Origin: Myxococcus llanfairpwllgwyngyllgogerychwyrndrobwllllantysiliogogogochensis
Lineage (GTDB): Bacteria > Myxococcota > Myxococcia > Myxococcales > Myxococcaceae
DNA: 50,323 nt
Direction of reading: 5' to 3'
NCBI RefSeq assembly: GCF_006636215.1
Contig: NZ_VIFM01000057.1
Location: forward strand, 1 to 50,323
The position numbers and the translations under genes are program-made. Within the stretch, counting starts at the first letter, position 1, and every line of letters starts with the position of its first letter. This document shows, piece by piece, positions 18,569 through 26,810 of this stretch. The notes under the pieces were generated by a model, which was not told the origin of the DNA, did no database searches, and worked only from the letters and a program-made list of their open reading frames with translations.

Positions 18569-19630
18569 TCAGCGCCGGCTCTTCTCCGCGACGCCCGCCG
18601 AGGCGAACGTCGCCATCTCGTGCAGGATGTGCATGCTGCTGTCCATCAGCCCCATCGCGAGCACGGCGCCCGTGCCCTCGCCCAGGCGCAGGCCCAGGTC
18701 GAGCAGGGGCCGCAGGCGCAGGGCCTCCAGCACCCGGCGGTGGCCCGCCTCGCGCGACATGTGACTGGCGAGCAGGAAGGGCATCACCTTGGGACACAGC
18801 CGTGCGGCCACCAGCCCGGCGACCGAGGAGATGAAGCCATCCAGCATGACGGGCACCCGCCGCGAGGCCGCGCCCAGCGCCGCGCCGGCCAGTCCCGCGA
18901 TTTCAAAGCCGCCCACCTTGGCGAGCACGTCCAGCGGGTCCGCCGCGTCCGGCTTGTTCACCGTGAGTGCCCGGCGCACCACCTCCACCTTGCGCGTGAG
19001 GCCCGCGTCGTCCACGCCCGTGCCTCGCCCGGTGGCCATGTCCGGTGACACGCCCGCGAGCACGCACGTGAGCGCCGCCGACGCGGTGGTGTTGCCAATG
19101 CCCATGTCGCCCAGGCCCAGCAGCGTCACGCCCGAGTCCGCCAACTCCAACGCCAGGAGCGCGCCCACGCTCAGGGCCTCCTCGGCCGTCTTGCGCGACA
19201 TGGCCGGCCCTCGGGCCAGGTTGGCCGTACCGGGGCCCTGGCTGTGCATGCGCACGCCCTCCAGTCCCTCCACGGGCACGCGCACGCCCATGTCGACGAC
19301 CTCCACGCGCACGCCGTGCTGTCGGGCCAGCACGTTGATGGCGGCGCCGCCTCGGGCGAAGTTGGCCACCATCTGCGCGGTGACCTCCGCGGGGTAGGCG
19401 CTCACGCCTTCCTCCGTCACGCCGTGGTCCGCCGCCATCACCACCAGCCCCTTGCGCGGCATCGCGGGCGCGGGCTCACCGCGCAGCGTGGCCCACTGAC
19501 ACGCCAGCTCCTCCAAGCGGCCCAGGCTGCCCTGGGGCTTCGTCTTCATGTCCAGCAGGCCCTGGCACTGGCTCCCTGCCTCGGCGTCAGGTTCGGGAAT
19601 CCTGGCGAGCACGTCACGGTACGCAGGCAT
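18569..19630 (-). CDS. cobT: Nicotinate-nucleotide--dimethylbenzimidazole phosphoribosyltransferase
   Basis: A 353-residue enzyme that activates the lower ligand base to alpha-ribazole-5'-phosphate using nicotinate mononucleotide. Motifs are KPQGSLGRLEELA, VMAADHGVTEEGVSAYP, NFARGGAAINVLA, LGLGDMGIGNTTA, and the C-terminal catalytic Glu in LRLGEGTGA, equivalent to Glu317 of Salmonella CobT. Full length. It is the first gene of the cobT-cobS-cobC run. The 347-bp region upstream shows no recognisable cobalamin riboswitch on this strand. Confidence 0.97.
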   Translation of the reverse strand: MPAYRDVLARIPEPDAEAGSQCQGLLDMKTKPQGSLGRLEELACQWATLRGEPAPAMPRKGLVVMAADHGVTEEGVSAYPAEVTAQMVANFARGGAAINVLARQHGVRVEVVDMGVRVPVEGLEGVRMHSQGPGTANLARGPAMSRKTAEEALSVGALLALELADSGVTLLGLGDMGIGNTTASAALTCVLAGVSPDMATGRGTGVDDAGLTRKVEVVRRALTVNKPDAADPLDVLAKVGGFEIAGLAGAALGAASRRVPVMLDGFISSVAGLVAARLCPKVMPFLLASHMSREAGHRRVLEALRLRPLLDLGLRLGEGTGAVLAMGLMDSSMHILHEMATFASAGVAEKSRR

Positions 19631-19977
19631 GGGGCCCCCTTCGAGGGAAACCCCTTCAAGCTAGGCGTGCGCGGTGCCGCGAGGCAATGGCCGCGGGCCG
19701 GTCCGAGGGCGCGGTGCTGCATGGTGGTGGACACAACCCCGCACGCGCGTCCTGTCGTGGAGGCCACGGGCGGTGTGCCTTCGAGGGCTGGGAGACCGTG
19801 CGACGAGGGGTGCCCTTCAAGGCGGGCGCATCGTCGAGCAGTGAGGGATTGGATTCCGGCGCGTCGGGTCAGTGACAGCGCCGAGGCGTGTGTCCCTGGC
19901 ACGCGGCGCGGCGCGGGTGAAAGTGCGCGGGCCGCTGTACGGCTGTCCCGAGCTCAGGGCGGCGGGGGGAGGCGCTC
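19631..19977. other. Intergenic region between cobT and the M15-motif lipoprotein gene
   Basis: No credible gene. A motif pair recurs: CCTTCGAGGG at 19638-19647 and 19778-19787, each followed by CCTTCAAG(G) at 19653-19660 and 19814-19822. GGGGCCCC (19631-19638) abuts the cobT start codon. A GGGAGACC string at 19790-19797 recalls the B12 box, but on the plus strand and without the other conserved elements. The region should contain divergent promoters. GGGGGAGG just before 19978 is a good ribosome-binding site for the rightward gene. Confidence 0.5.
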
Positions 19978-21171
19978 ATGAACAGGAAGGCACGGTGGTG
20001 GGGGCTGGCGCTGGTGGCGTTCGTCGCGAGCTGCAAGTGCGGGAGCGAGTCGGACCCGACGGGCACGGGGGGCAGTGGAGAGCCTCCGCCCCTGGTGGAA
20101 GTCACCACGCCGGAAGGGGGTGAGCCGGTGTCGCTGGCCATCATCGAGGCCTTCACGCGCCGCGAGGAAACGCCTCCGCGCACGTCGTTCGTGACGAGCG
20201 AGGAGCTGGTGGTCCGCGCGCGCGTCACGGGCGGCGAGGCGGGGTTGGTGGACCGCATCAAGTGGACGGTGACGCCGGTGGGCACGCGCACCGGGCCCGC
20301 GGAGCCCGCCACGGCGACAGGCGCCGAGCTGACGTTCCGAGGCAAGTCCGCGCAGTCGGTGGCGGGCAGTCGGGACCCCAACCCTCCGCTCGAGTACGAG
20401 GTGTTGGGCGTGCTCGACCTGGAGGATGGCCGCGGGCTGGAGGTGAAGCTGCCTCCGTCCTCGTTCCTCCGCCAGGACGAGACGGACACGCTGAGACAGG
20501 AGTACGTGGATTACGACACGGACTTCCAGCCGACGCTGGCCAACATCCGCGTGCCGGGCAACACGACGCTCAACCGGGGCAACTACACGCTCGTCGCCGA
20601 GGAGACGCCGGGCGACCTGGACAAGCTGCTCCAGGACGTGGACACCGAGCTGAACAAGCTCCTCAAGGATGATGTGCAGGTGGTGCCGGTGGGCACGGTG
20701 ACGAGGAGCCCCGCGACGGTGGTCGTATCGGCCGGGGGGTCGGTGCTGATGCTCGGGCCCCTGGGAGACACCACGCCGAGCGGCGATGACGTGTGCGCGG
20801 GACTCCGGGTGGGCGGCCTGTGCGCGGGGCCCATCCTCGCCGGGCCGAACCGGCGGGCCGACACCACCGCGAACAACCGCGTCGCGACGGTGAGCGTGGA
20901 GCCCTTCATCACCAGCGCGTTCCGCAATCCGCAGCGCAACCGGTTCATCGGCTCGGGCTCCATCAACAGCCGTCACACCCGGGGACGCGCGCTCGACATC
21001 GACCCGCGCTCCATGGTGGTGCCCGGCAGGGATGCGCGGCAGCTCATGTGTCTGGTGGAACTCGCGGGCATCCGGGTGGTGGGCGAGGAAGACAGCTTCA
21101 CGGAGAACGGGCCGGTGACGTTCCTCGACTGCAATGACCCGGCGGCGGACCACGTCCACATCCAGCGGTAG
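19978..21171 (+). CDS. Lipoprotein with C-terminal M15/hedgehog-type zinc-peptidase motif
   Basis: A 397-residue protein with lipobox FVASC near residue 19 and a Gly/Pro linker. The middle region (about 35-270) is unrecognised, probably beta-rich. The C-terminus matches the M15 SxHxxGxAxD signature exactly: SRHTRGRALD with Ser331, His333, Gly336, Ala338, Asp340. HVH at 392-394 supplies the remaining His. Known M15 enzymes are D,D- or L,D-peptidases acting on peptidoglycan. The usual catalytic Glu preceding HxH is Asp391 here (DHVHI), so activity is uncertain; a non-catalytic binding role is possible. It has a strong Shine-Dalgarno. A TPR protein follows 12 bp later, implying cotranscription. 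Confidence 0.75.
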   Translation: MNRKARWWGLALVAFVASCKCGSESDPTGTGGSGEPPPLVEVTTPEGGEPVSLAIIEAFTRREETPPRTSFVTSEELVVRARVTGGEAGLVDRIKWTVTPVGTRTGPAEPATATGAELTFRGKSAQSVAGSRDPNPPLEYEVLGVLDLEDGRGLEVKLPPSSFLRQDETDTLRQEYVDYDTDFQPTLANIRVPGNTTLNRGNYTLVAEETPGDLDKLLQDVDTELNKLLKDDVQVVPVGTVTRSPATVVVSAGGSVLMLGPLGDTTPSGDDVCAGLRVGGLCAGPILAGPNRRADTTANNRVATVSVEPFITSAFRNPQRNRFIGSGSINSRHTRGRALDIDPRSMVVPGRDARQLMCLVELAGIRVVGEEDSFTENGPVTFLDCNDPAADHVHIQR

Positions 21172-21183
21172 CAAGGAGGGCAG

Positions 21184-22278
21184 ATGAGCGCGAAGGTTCT
21201 ACTCGTCGCGGTGTGGGGGGTGCTCACGCCCGTGTTGGCACAAGTCCCGTCGTCCGCGGCGCCCAAGCCCTCGGTGGCGACGCCCGCCACGCTGTCACCC
21301 ACGGCGAAGGAGGGCATCCGGTTGGCGCAGCGGGACTGTCCCTCGGATGGCTTCGACAAGGCGCGCTGCGCGAGGGCCATCGCCCTGCTGGAGGAAGCGG
21401 CGAACGAGAACCCGAACCAGCAGGACGTGCAGCTCGCGTTGGCGCAGGCGTACTGGAACACGTCGTTTCGCGAGTCACCGCAGGGGCGCTCCCGGGGGGA
21501 CTTGCGGCAGCGCTCGCTGGACATCTACCAGCGGCAGGTGGAGCTGGGCTCGAAGGATGCCAGGCCCTACTGGGAGCTGAGCCTTCGACAGAAGGACGAG
21601 GCGCAGCGACTGCCGCTGTTGCGACGCACGGTGGAGCTCAACCCGGTCCATCCGCAGGCCAACCGGGAGCTGGCGCGCACGGAGCTGTCGGTGGGGGAGG
21701 TGGACGCGGCGGTGCGCAGCTACCAGAAGCACCTGGAGGTGAGCCCCTATCGCGACTCGAGTGATGCGCTCGCGCACCTGGACTTCGCGAAGCAGTTGGA
21801 GGGCGCGGGACGCCCGAAGGACGCGGCCCAGGTGACCGAGCGGGTGTCGACGCTCATGCAAGGCGAGCGTCGTGCCACGCGCTGCGAGGTCTGGCGGTCC
21901 GCGGACCCGAAGCTGTACGCGCAGAAGGCGGAGCTGTCGAAGAAGGTGAAGGAGCTGCTCCCCTACTGCACGGAGACCGCGTCACTCGAGCAGGCGGCGG
22001 AGCTGGAGCGCCAGGGGCGGGTCGACGAGGCGATTGTCGCCGCGAAGCGACAACTGGAAGAGAACCCGAAGCCCGAGGCGACCCACGTCATGCTGGAGCG
22101 CCTCTATCAGAGCAAGGGCGAGCCGGCACAGGCCGCGCAGGTGGCCACGCAGACCCTGGAGCAGGAGCCCGATGCGAAGGAGAAGTGCGAGCGCTTCCGC
22201 GAGCTCGCGCCCACCACCGTGCGGGCCATGCCGCAGGACCAGGTGGAGGCGCTGCGGCGCGACTGCCATCAGCCGTGA
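21184..22278 (+). CDS. Exported TPR-repeat protein
   Basis: A 364-residue protein with a signal peptide (cleavage near VLAQ) followed by low-complexity Pro/Ala and tetratricopeptide helices. Clear TPR-like units include ARAIALLEEAANENPNQQDV, LLRRTVELNPVHPQANREL, AAVRSYQKHLEVSPYRDS and AIVAAKRQLEENPKPEAT. AAGGAGGG precedes ATG 21184. It sits 12 bp after the M15-motif lipoprotein and probably acts with it in the periplasm as a scaffold. The stop overlaps the convergent gene by 10 bp. No enzymatic motif is seen. Confidence 0.82.
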   Translation: MSAKVLLVAVWGVLTPVLAQVPSSAAPKPSVATPATLSPTAKEGIRLAQRDCPSDGFDKARCARAIALLEEAANENPNQQDVQLALAQAYWNTSFRESPQGRSRGDLRQRSLDIYQRQVELGSKDARPYWELSLRQKDEAQRLPLLRRTVELNPVHPQANRELARTELSVGEVDAAVRSYQKHLEVSPYRDSSDALAHLDFAKQLEGAGRPKDAAQVTERVSTLMQGERRATRCEVWRSADPKLYAQKAELSKKVKELLPYCTETASLEQAAELERQGRVDEAIVAAKRQLEENPKPEATHVMLERLYQSKGEPAQAAQVATQTLEQEPDAKEKCERFRELAPTTVRAMPQDQVEALRRDCHQP

Positions 22279-22835
22279 GGTCCACTTCGCTCGGCGCTCC
22301 CGGGTGCGGGCGCCTCGCGCTCCCCGAGGAAGCGCCGCCGCAAGGTCTTCGTCACCTCCGCGTCCCAGCGCGGGGACAGCAGCTCGACGAAGGTCCGCCG
22401 CCAGCGCAGCGCGCACGCGAAACACGCCAGCGTGGTGATGAGGCCGATGACCGCGTTCTGCCACGAGGAGAGGTTCCACTGCCCCTGCCAGAACCACTCC
22501 CGGAAGCTGGTGGGCCAGTAGTAGTAGATGGGCCACCCCGGCCCGCTGCCCGCGAGGTCGCAGAGCAGGTGCAGGTGGAAGGTCCCCAACGCGAGCAGCC
22601 CCACGCGCAGCCGTTGTCGCGCCAGCCCCATGCACACCGCGGCGGTGAGGAGCGCCCCCACGTAGCCGTGGAACAGCACGTGGTGATAGCGCACGTACAG
22701 CTCCTCGCCCCCCAGCAGCGTGAGCCCATCCAGGTCCGGGGCCAGGCCCGCGCAGGTGACCAGGATGCGGTCTCTTCGCTCGCGCAGCCCCTGCGCCGCC
22801 AGCCACGAGAACTCCGCATGGACGAGGGGATTCAT
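22269..22835 (-). CDS. YdjM/DUF457-like inner-membrane protein
   Basis: A 188-residue protein with about four hydrophobic segments and the family's metal-ligand-like strings: APDLDGLTLL, YHHVLFHGYVGALLTA and HLHLLCDLAGSG. These are spaced as in the predicted membrane-bound metal-dependent hydrolases (E. coli YdjM, DUF457). The function of the family is poorly defined. The C-terminal 30 residues are polar and overlap the TPR gene by 10 bp in convergent orientation. It is followed upstream by the small Cys protein gene on the same strand (38 bp gap), which may be cotranscribed. Confidence 0.72.
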   Translation of the reverse strand: MNPLVHAEFSWLAAQGLRERRDRILVTCAGLAPDLDGLTLLGGEELYVRYHHVLFHGYVGALLTAAVCMGLARQRLRVGLLALGTFHLHLLCDLAGSGPGWPIYYYWPTSFREWFWQGQWNLSSWQNAVIGLITTLACFACALRWRRTFVELLSPRWDAEVTKTLRRRFLGEREAPAPGSAERSGPHG

Positions 22836-22873
22836 GAAGCCCCGGAGCCTACGTCAGCGGCGCGTCCCCGCGC

Positions 22874-23107
22874 TCACGTGGGCACGGGCGAGCGACGGGG
22901 TGTGCCCAACAGCTCCAGCGTCCGCACCGCCACGTCCGCCAGCGTGGCCGAGCACGGCTGGCAGCCTCCACCGCAGCAGGGGGACCAGTCCCCCTCCGGG
23001 TCCCTGAGCAGGCCATACACGCAACTGCGCAGGTAGTCCGGCAGCCCGGCCTCCTCGGAAGCACGGCGCAGCGCCTCCTGCACGGTGGGGTCCTTCACGT
23101 CGAGCAC
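22874..23107 (-). CDS. Small protein with CCGGGCQPC cysteine motif
   Basis: A 77-residue protein starting at GTG 23107, preceded by AAGGGGT. The core string SPCCGGGCQPC has a CCxxxCxxC spacing that resembles the oxidoreductase-like N-terminal motif (CCGSGCxxC) seen in small proteins of many proteobacteria. It may bind a metal. The N-terminal half is helical and acidic (DPTVQEALRRASEEAGLPDY). No signal peptide. Function unknown. It is on the same strand and 38 bp before the YdjM-like gene. Confidence 0.6.
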   Translation of the reverse strand: MLDVKDPTVQEALRRASEEAGLPDYLRSCVYGLLRDPEGDWSPCCGGGCQPCSATLADVAVRTLELLGTPRRSPVPT

Positions 23108-23272
23108 ACCCCTTCATAACGGTGCGCGTGGCCCTTGGGGATTCGCCTTCACTCCCCGGGCAGGCGAGCAGCCCTGCCTGTCTCTTTCTGGCGCCCTCCC
23201 GCAGATTTCTATTGCGCCCACTAGTTAGGGGCCTTACGAGTTGGGGGCGGCATCTTTTCGCCGCGCATCGAG

Positions 23273-23797
23273 ATGAGCGTGAGTCCTCCTCCCATCACCC
23301 GCTTCGAGCGGTTGCAGCGACTGGCGCGGCGCTTCCCGCAGCTCGACACGAGCGGCCTGGAGACGTGCATCACCCTGCTGCGCCTGTCGAACGATTTATC
23401 CGACGCCTACGACGCCAGCCTGGCGCGACACGGGCTGTCGAAGGGGCGCTTCACCGTGCTCGTCCGGCTGTTCTCCACCAGCGAGGCGGAGGACGGCCGA
23501 GGGCTCACGCCGGCGGAGCTGGCGGAGAACTCGTGTGTGAGCCGCGCCACCATGACGGGCCTGCTCGACACGCTGGAGAAGGACGGCCTCATCTCCCGGG
23601 AGGACCACCCGGAAGACCGCCGCATGTACACCGTGCACCTCACGCCGAAGGCCCGGCAACTGCTCGAAGGGATGCTCCCCGAGCACTACCGCCGCGTCGC
23701 CGCGCTCATGTCTCCGTTGAACGAGCAGGAACGCGTCACCCTGCGCGAGCTGCTGGCCAAGGTCTCCACCGGCATCCCGGCCTTCCGGGAGCCGTGA
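23273..23797 (+). CDS. MarR-family transcriptional regulator
   Basis: A 174-residue winged-helix dimer. Helical dimerisation segments flank the DNA-binding core: LTPAELAENSCVSRATMTG (recognition helix) and wing DGLISREDHPEDRRMYTVHL, with the conserved DxRxxxV pattern. It lies 107 bp upstream of an HlyD/EmrB efflux pair on the same strand, as in the mprA-emrAB arrangement, so it most likely represses the pump and itself and responds to a toxic small molecule. The upstream 165 bp hold the promoter; CTAGTTAG at 23221-23228 is a short dyad that could be part of an operator. Confidence 0.93.
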   Translation: MSVSPPPITRFERLQRLARRFPQLDTSGLETCITLLRLSNDLSDAYDASLARHGLSKGRFTVLVRLFSTSEAEDGRGLTPAELAENSCVSRATMTGLLDTLEKDGLISREDHPEDRRMYTVHLTPKARQLLEGMLPEHYRRVAALMSPLNEQERVTLRELLAKVSTGIPAFREP

Positions 23798-23826
23798 GCC
23801 ACCCCCTGAACCCTTGATTCCCCTTT

Positions 23827-23871
23827 GCCGATTCGGCGGATGAGCCGCTGCGTCCAGATGGTTAGCCACCA
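23827..23871. promoter_or_regulatory. Candidate operators between marR and the efflux genes
   Basis: Two small dyads lie in the 107-bp gap: GCCGATTCGGC (23827-23837, perfect 5-bp arms) and TGGT-N5-ACCA (23859-23871). The second contains GTTAG, which also occurs upstream of marR at 23224-23228. MarR proteins commonly bind 16-20-bp imperfect palindromes here. Binding is inferred. Confidence 0.35.
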
Positions 23872-23904
23872 AATCATCGACCCGCTGAACCTTTGAGAAC
23901 CACC

Positions 23905-25152
23905 ATGAGCACTGCTTCCCCCTCCCTGGATGTGCAGGACAACGATGTTCCGAAGAACCTCCCCTCCGTCGTGAAGGAGCCCGCCGCGCCGCGCTCGCGA
24001 GCGAAGAAGGTGTTGCCCGCCCTCGTCGCGCTGGCGCTGGTGGGAGGTGGCGCCCGCTGGGTGCTGACGCGAGGCCACGAGTCCACGGATGACGCGCAAG
24101 TGGAAGGCCGCATCGCCAACGTGTCGCCGCGCGTCTCCGGCATGGTCGCCAAGGTGCGGGTGAGCGACAACCAGGCGGTGAAGGCCGGTGACGTCCTCGT
24201 CGAGCTGGACTCCACGGACCTGGACGCGAAGCTGGAGGTGGCCCGCGCGGACGTGCTGAGCGCGGAGGCCCAGGCGTCCAACGCCCAGTCGCAGCTGGCG
24301 CTCACGGAGGTCAACGCCGGCGCCAACCTGCGCCAGGCGCGCGGTGGCGTGGTGCAGGCGAACAGCGGCATCAGCTCGTCCAAGGCGGCGCTGGACCAGT
24401 CGCACGCGGACGTGGCGGCGGCCGAGGCCCGCTTCAAGCTGGCGGACGCGGACATGACGCGCGTGAAGACGCTGAAGGCGGAGGGCGCGGTGACGCAGGC
24501 GGACCTGGACGCGCGGCAGTCCGCGTATGACCAGGCGAAGGCGCTGCTGGACGTGGCGCGCGCGCGGCTGACCTCCACGCAGGCGGGGGTGCAGGGCTCC
24601 TCCGGTGGGCTGGAGACGGCGCAGGGGAAGCTGGCCGCCGCGGAGACGGGGCCGGTGCAGGTGCAGGCGGCGCAGGCGGCGGTGAAGCTGTCCGACGCGA
24701 AGCTCAAGCAGGCCCAGGCGGCGCTGCACCTGGCGGAGCTGGCCGTCTCCTACACGAAGGTGCGCGCGCCGGTGGACGGCGTGGTGAGCCGTCGCACGGT
24801 GGAGGTGGGGCAGATGGTGGGCCCGGAGCGTCCGCTGATGGCGGTGGTGCCGCAGGACGACGTGTGGGTGGTGGCCAACTTCAAGGAGGACCAGGTGGGC
24901 GAAATGAAGGCGGGCCAGCCGGTGGAGGTGGAGGTGGATGCCTTTGGGAGCCACGCCTTCAAGGGCCATGTGGACAGCCTGGCCGGCGCCAGCGGAGCGC
25001 GCTTCGCGCTGCTGCCTCCGGACAACGCGTCCGGCAACTTCGTGAAGGTGGTGCAGCGCATCCCCGTGCTCATCCGCTTCGACGGTGAGTCGCAGGTGGC
25101 GCTCAAGCCGGGCATGAGCGCCGTCGTCACCGTGGACACGAGGAGCAACTAG
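23905..25152 (+). CDS. HlyD/EmrA-type membrane fusion protein
   Basis: A 415-residue periplasmic adaptor of a drug efflux system. One N-terminal TM anchor (LPALVALALVGGGARWVL) is followed by the lipoyl half-motif STDDAQVEGRIANVSPRVSG, a long Ala/Gln-rich coiled-coil hairpin (about 100-260), the second lipoyl half VRAPVDGVVSRRTVEVGQ, and the beta-barrel VWVVANFKEDQVGEMKAGQ. The STDDAxVEG string is typical of EmrA. ATG 23905 is preferred over TTG 23893. The next gene starts 2 bp after its stop, so the pair is one transcription unit under the MarR regulator. Confidence 0.94.
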   Translation: MSTASPSLDVQDNDVPKNLPSVVKEPAAPRSRAKKVLPALVALALVGGGARWVLTRGHESTDDAQVEGRIANVSPRVSGMVAKVRVSDNQAVKAGDVLVELDSTDLDAKLEVARADVLSAEAQASNAQSQLALTEVNAGANLRQARGGVVQANSGISSSKAALDQSHADVAAAEARFKLADADMTRVKTLKAEGAVTQADLDARQSAYDQAKALLDVARARLTSTQAGVQGSSGGLETAQGKLAAAETGPVQVQAAQAAVKLSDAKLKQAQAALHLAELAVSYTKVRAPVDGVVSRRTVEVGQMVGPERPLMAVVPQDDVWVVANFKEDQVGEMKAGQPVEVEVDAFGSHAFKGHVDSLAGASGARFALLPPDNASGNFVKVVQRIPVLIRFDGESQVALKPGMSAVVTVDTRSN

Positions 25153-25154
25153 TC

Positions 25155-26696
25155 GTGAAGGGCGACGTCATCACCGGCTCCAAGGCCGGCATCACCATCG
25201 CCGCCATGGCCGCGGCGCTGATGTCCGTGCTGGACATCTCCATCGTCAACGTCGCGCTCAGCGACATCCGCGCGAGCTTCGGCACGCCGTTGGACCAGAT
25301 TGCCTGGGTGTCCACCGGCTACATGATGGCGAACGTGGTGGTCATCCCGATGACGGGCTGGCTCCAGCGGCGCTTTGGTTTCCGGCGCTACTTCACCGCG
25401 TCCATCCTCATCTTCACCGCGGCCAGCGTGCTGTGTGGCCTCGCGTGGGACCTGCCGTCGCTGGTGGCCTTCCGCATCCTCCAGGGCATGGGGGGTGGCG
25501 CCATCATCCCCACGTCGCAGGCCATCCTCTTCGCGCGCTATCCACAGAAGGAGCACGGCATGGCCGGCGCGCTCTTCGGCCTGGGCGCGGTGACGGGGCC
25601 GCTCCTGGGGCCCACGGTGGGCGGCATGCTCATCGAGGTGGCGAGCTGGCACTGGATATTCCTCATCAACCTGCCGGTGGGCCTGTTCGCCGCGTTCATG
25701 GCGTGGCGTCACATCAAGCAGGAGGACTTCGCGCCCTCCACGGCCCGCGTGGACCGGTGGGGAATCGCCCTGCTCGCGGTGGGCATGGCGGCGCTCCAGT
25801 TCGTGCTGGAGGAGGGCACGCGCGAGGACTGGTTCGACAGCATGAAAATCACCGTGCTCGCCGTGGTGGCGGGCGTGGCGCTCATCACCTTCATCGTCCA
25901 CCAGTTGGAGACACCCGAGCCGGTGGTGGATTTGAGGGTCTTCGCCAATCGCTCCTATGCGGCGGCCACGGGAGTGAACTTCCTCGTCGGGACGGCGCTG
26001 TTCGGAGGCTCGTTCCTCTTCAGCCTCTTCTGCGGCACGGTGATGCACTACTCGGCGCTCGACATCGGCCTGGTGTTCCTCAAGGGCAGCTTCATCCAGG
26101 TGTTGTTGATGCCGCTCATCGGCAAGTTCGGCGGCAAACTGGACGGGCGGTGGCTGGTGGGCCTGGGCATCGTCGGCATGTGCTTCTCGCTGTGGACCAA
26201 TGGCCACTTGAGCAGCACGGCGGACGAGGCGGCGCTGATTACACCCGTCTTCATCCGCGCCTGCTCCATGGGCTTCATCTTCGTGCCGCTGTCGGTGATG
26301 GCGCTCAGCAATCTGCGGCCGGACCAGCGCGGCAACGCGGCGGGGCTCTTCAACCTGACGCGCGAATTGGGAGGCTCCATCGGCACCGCGTGGATGAGCA
26401 GCGCGCTCAACCGGCTGACGAAGGTGAACACCACGGCGCTCGCGTCGCACGTGGACCCGTACAGCCAGGTGACCCAGGAGCAGCTCGCCGCCCTCAAGGC
26501 CACGGTGGCCGCGCGGGTGACGGACCCCCTGGCCGCCGCCTATGGCCTGTTCAGCCAGCGCATCAACATGCAGGCGCTGGTGCGGGCCTTCAACGCCAAC
26601 TTCACCGTGCTCACCGCCATCTTCGCGTGCTCACTGGTGCTGGTGTTCCTCCTCCAGCGCGCCAATCCCGGCGTGAAGGTGGAGGGCGCTCACTGA
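25155..26696 (+). CDS. DHA2-family MFS drug efflux permease (EmrB/QacA type)
   Basis: A 513-residue proton-driven exporter with about 14 TM helices, starting at GTG 25155. Motifs: MSVLDISIVNVALSDIRASF in TM1 (the D1 acidic residue), WVSTGYMMANVVVIPMTGWL, motif A-like LQRRFGFRRYF, motif C-like GLGAVTGPLLGPTVGG and WHWIFLINLPVG. It works with the adjacent adaptor; an outer-membrane TolC-like channel must be encoded elsewhere. The gene ends 29 bp before a very strong terminator. Confidence 0.95.
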   Translation: MKGDVITGSKAGITIAAMAAALMSVLDISIVNVALSDIRASFGTPLDQIAWVSTGYMMANVVVIPMTGWLQRRFGFRRYFTASILIFTAASVLCGLAWDLPSLVAFRILQGMGGGAIIPTSQAILFARYPQKEHGMAGALFGLGAVTGPLLGPTVGGMLIEVASWHWIFLINLPVGLFAAFMAWRHIKQEDFAPSTARVDRWGIALLAVGMAALQFVLEEGTREDWFDSMKITVLAVVAGVALITFIVHQLETPEPVVDLRVFANRSYAAATGVNFLVGTALFGGSFLFSLFCGTVMHYSALDIGLVFLKGSFIQVLLMPLIGKFGGKLDGRWLVGLGIVGMCFSLWTNGHLSSTADEAALITPVFIRACSMGFIFVPLSVMALSNLRPDQRGNAAGLFNLTRELGGSIGTAWMSSALNRLTKVNTTALASHVDPYSQVTQEQLAALKATVAARVTDPLAAAYGLFSQRINMQALVRAFNANFTVLTAIFACSLVLVFLLQRANPGVKVEGAH

Positions 26697-26725
26697 CGTC
26701 CGGGCGGCTCGCGCCGCGCACGCGC

Positions 26726-26780
26726 TGGAAACACAAAAGCGGGTCCGCTCTCGAGGAACGGACCCGCTTTCGTGTTTCCA
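26726..26780. terminator. Strong bidirectional intrinsic terminator
   Basis: Two 22-nt arms (26726-26747 and 26759-26780) are complementary except for one mismatch, around an 11-nt loop. The core AAAGCGGGTCCG/CGGACCCGCTTT is flanked by A-rich and T-rich runs on both sides. It separates the efflux operon from the convergent lyase-like gene and should stop transcription from both directions. Confidence 0.93.
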
Positions 26781-26810
26781 GGCGGCGGAGAAGAGGTCCG
26801 CCGGTTCATC

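Noticed and set aside
19670..19822. Cobalamin riboswitch upstream of cobT
   Set aside because: GGTGCC, CCCCGC, GCCACGG and GGGAGACC occur in a roughly suggestive order, but on the plus strand, pointing away from cobT. The conserved GGGAAGG, CCACTG and paired closing stem are missing.
22185..23036. 283-residue plus-strand frame across the YdjM-like gene
   Set aside because: Antisense shadow rich in Arg, Gln and His; the minus-strand product has clear membrane and metal-ligand motifs.
23159..23178. Hairpin GGCAGG/CCTGCC with T-rich tail before marR
   Set aside because: It looks like a terminator on the plus strand, but no plus-strand gene ends nearby; probably chance or part of the leader.
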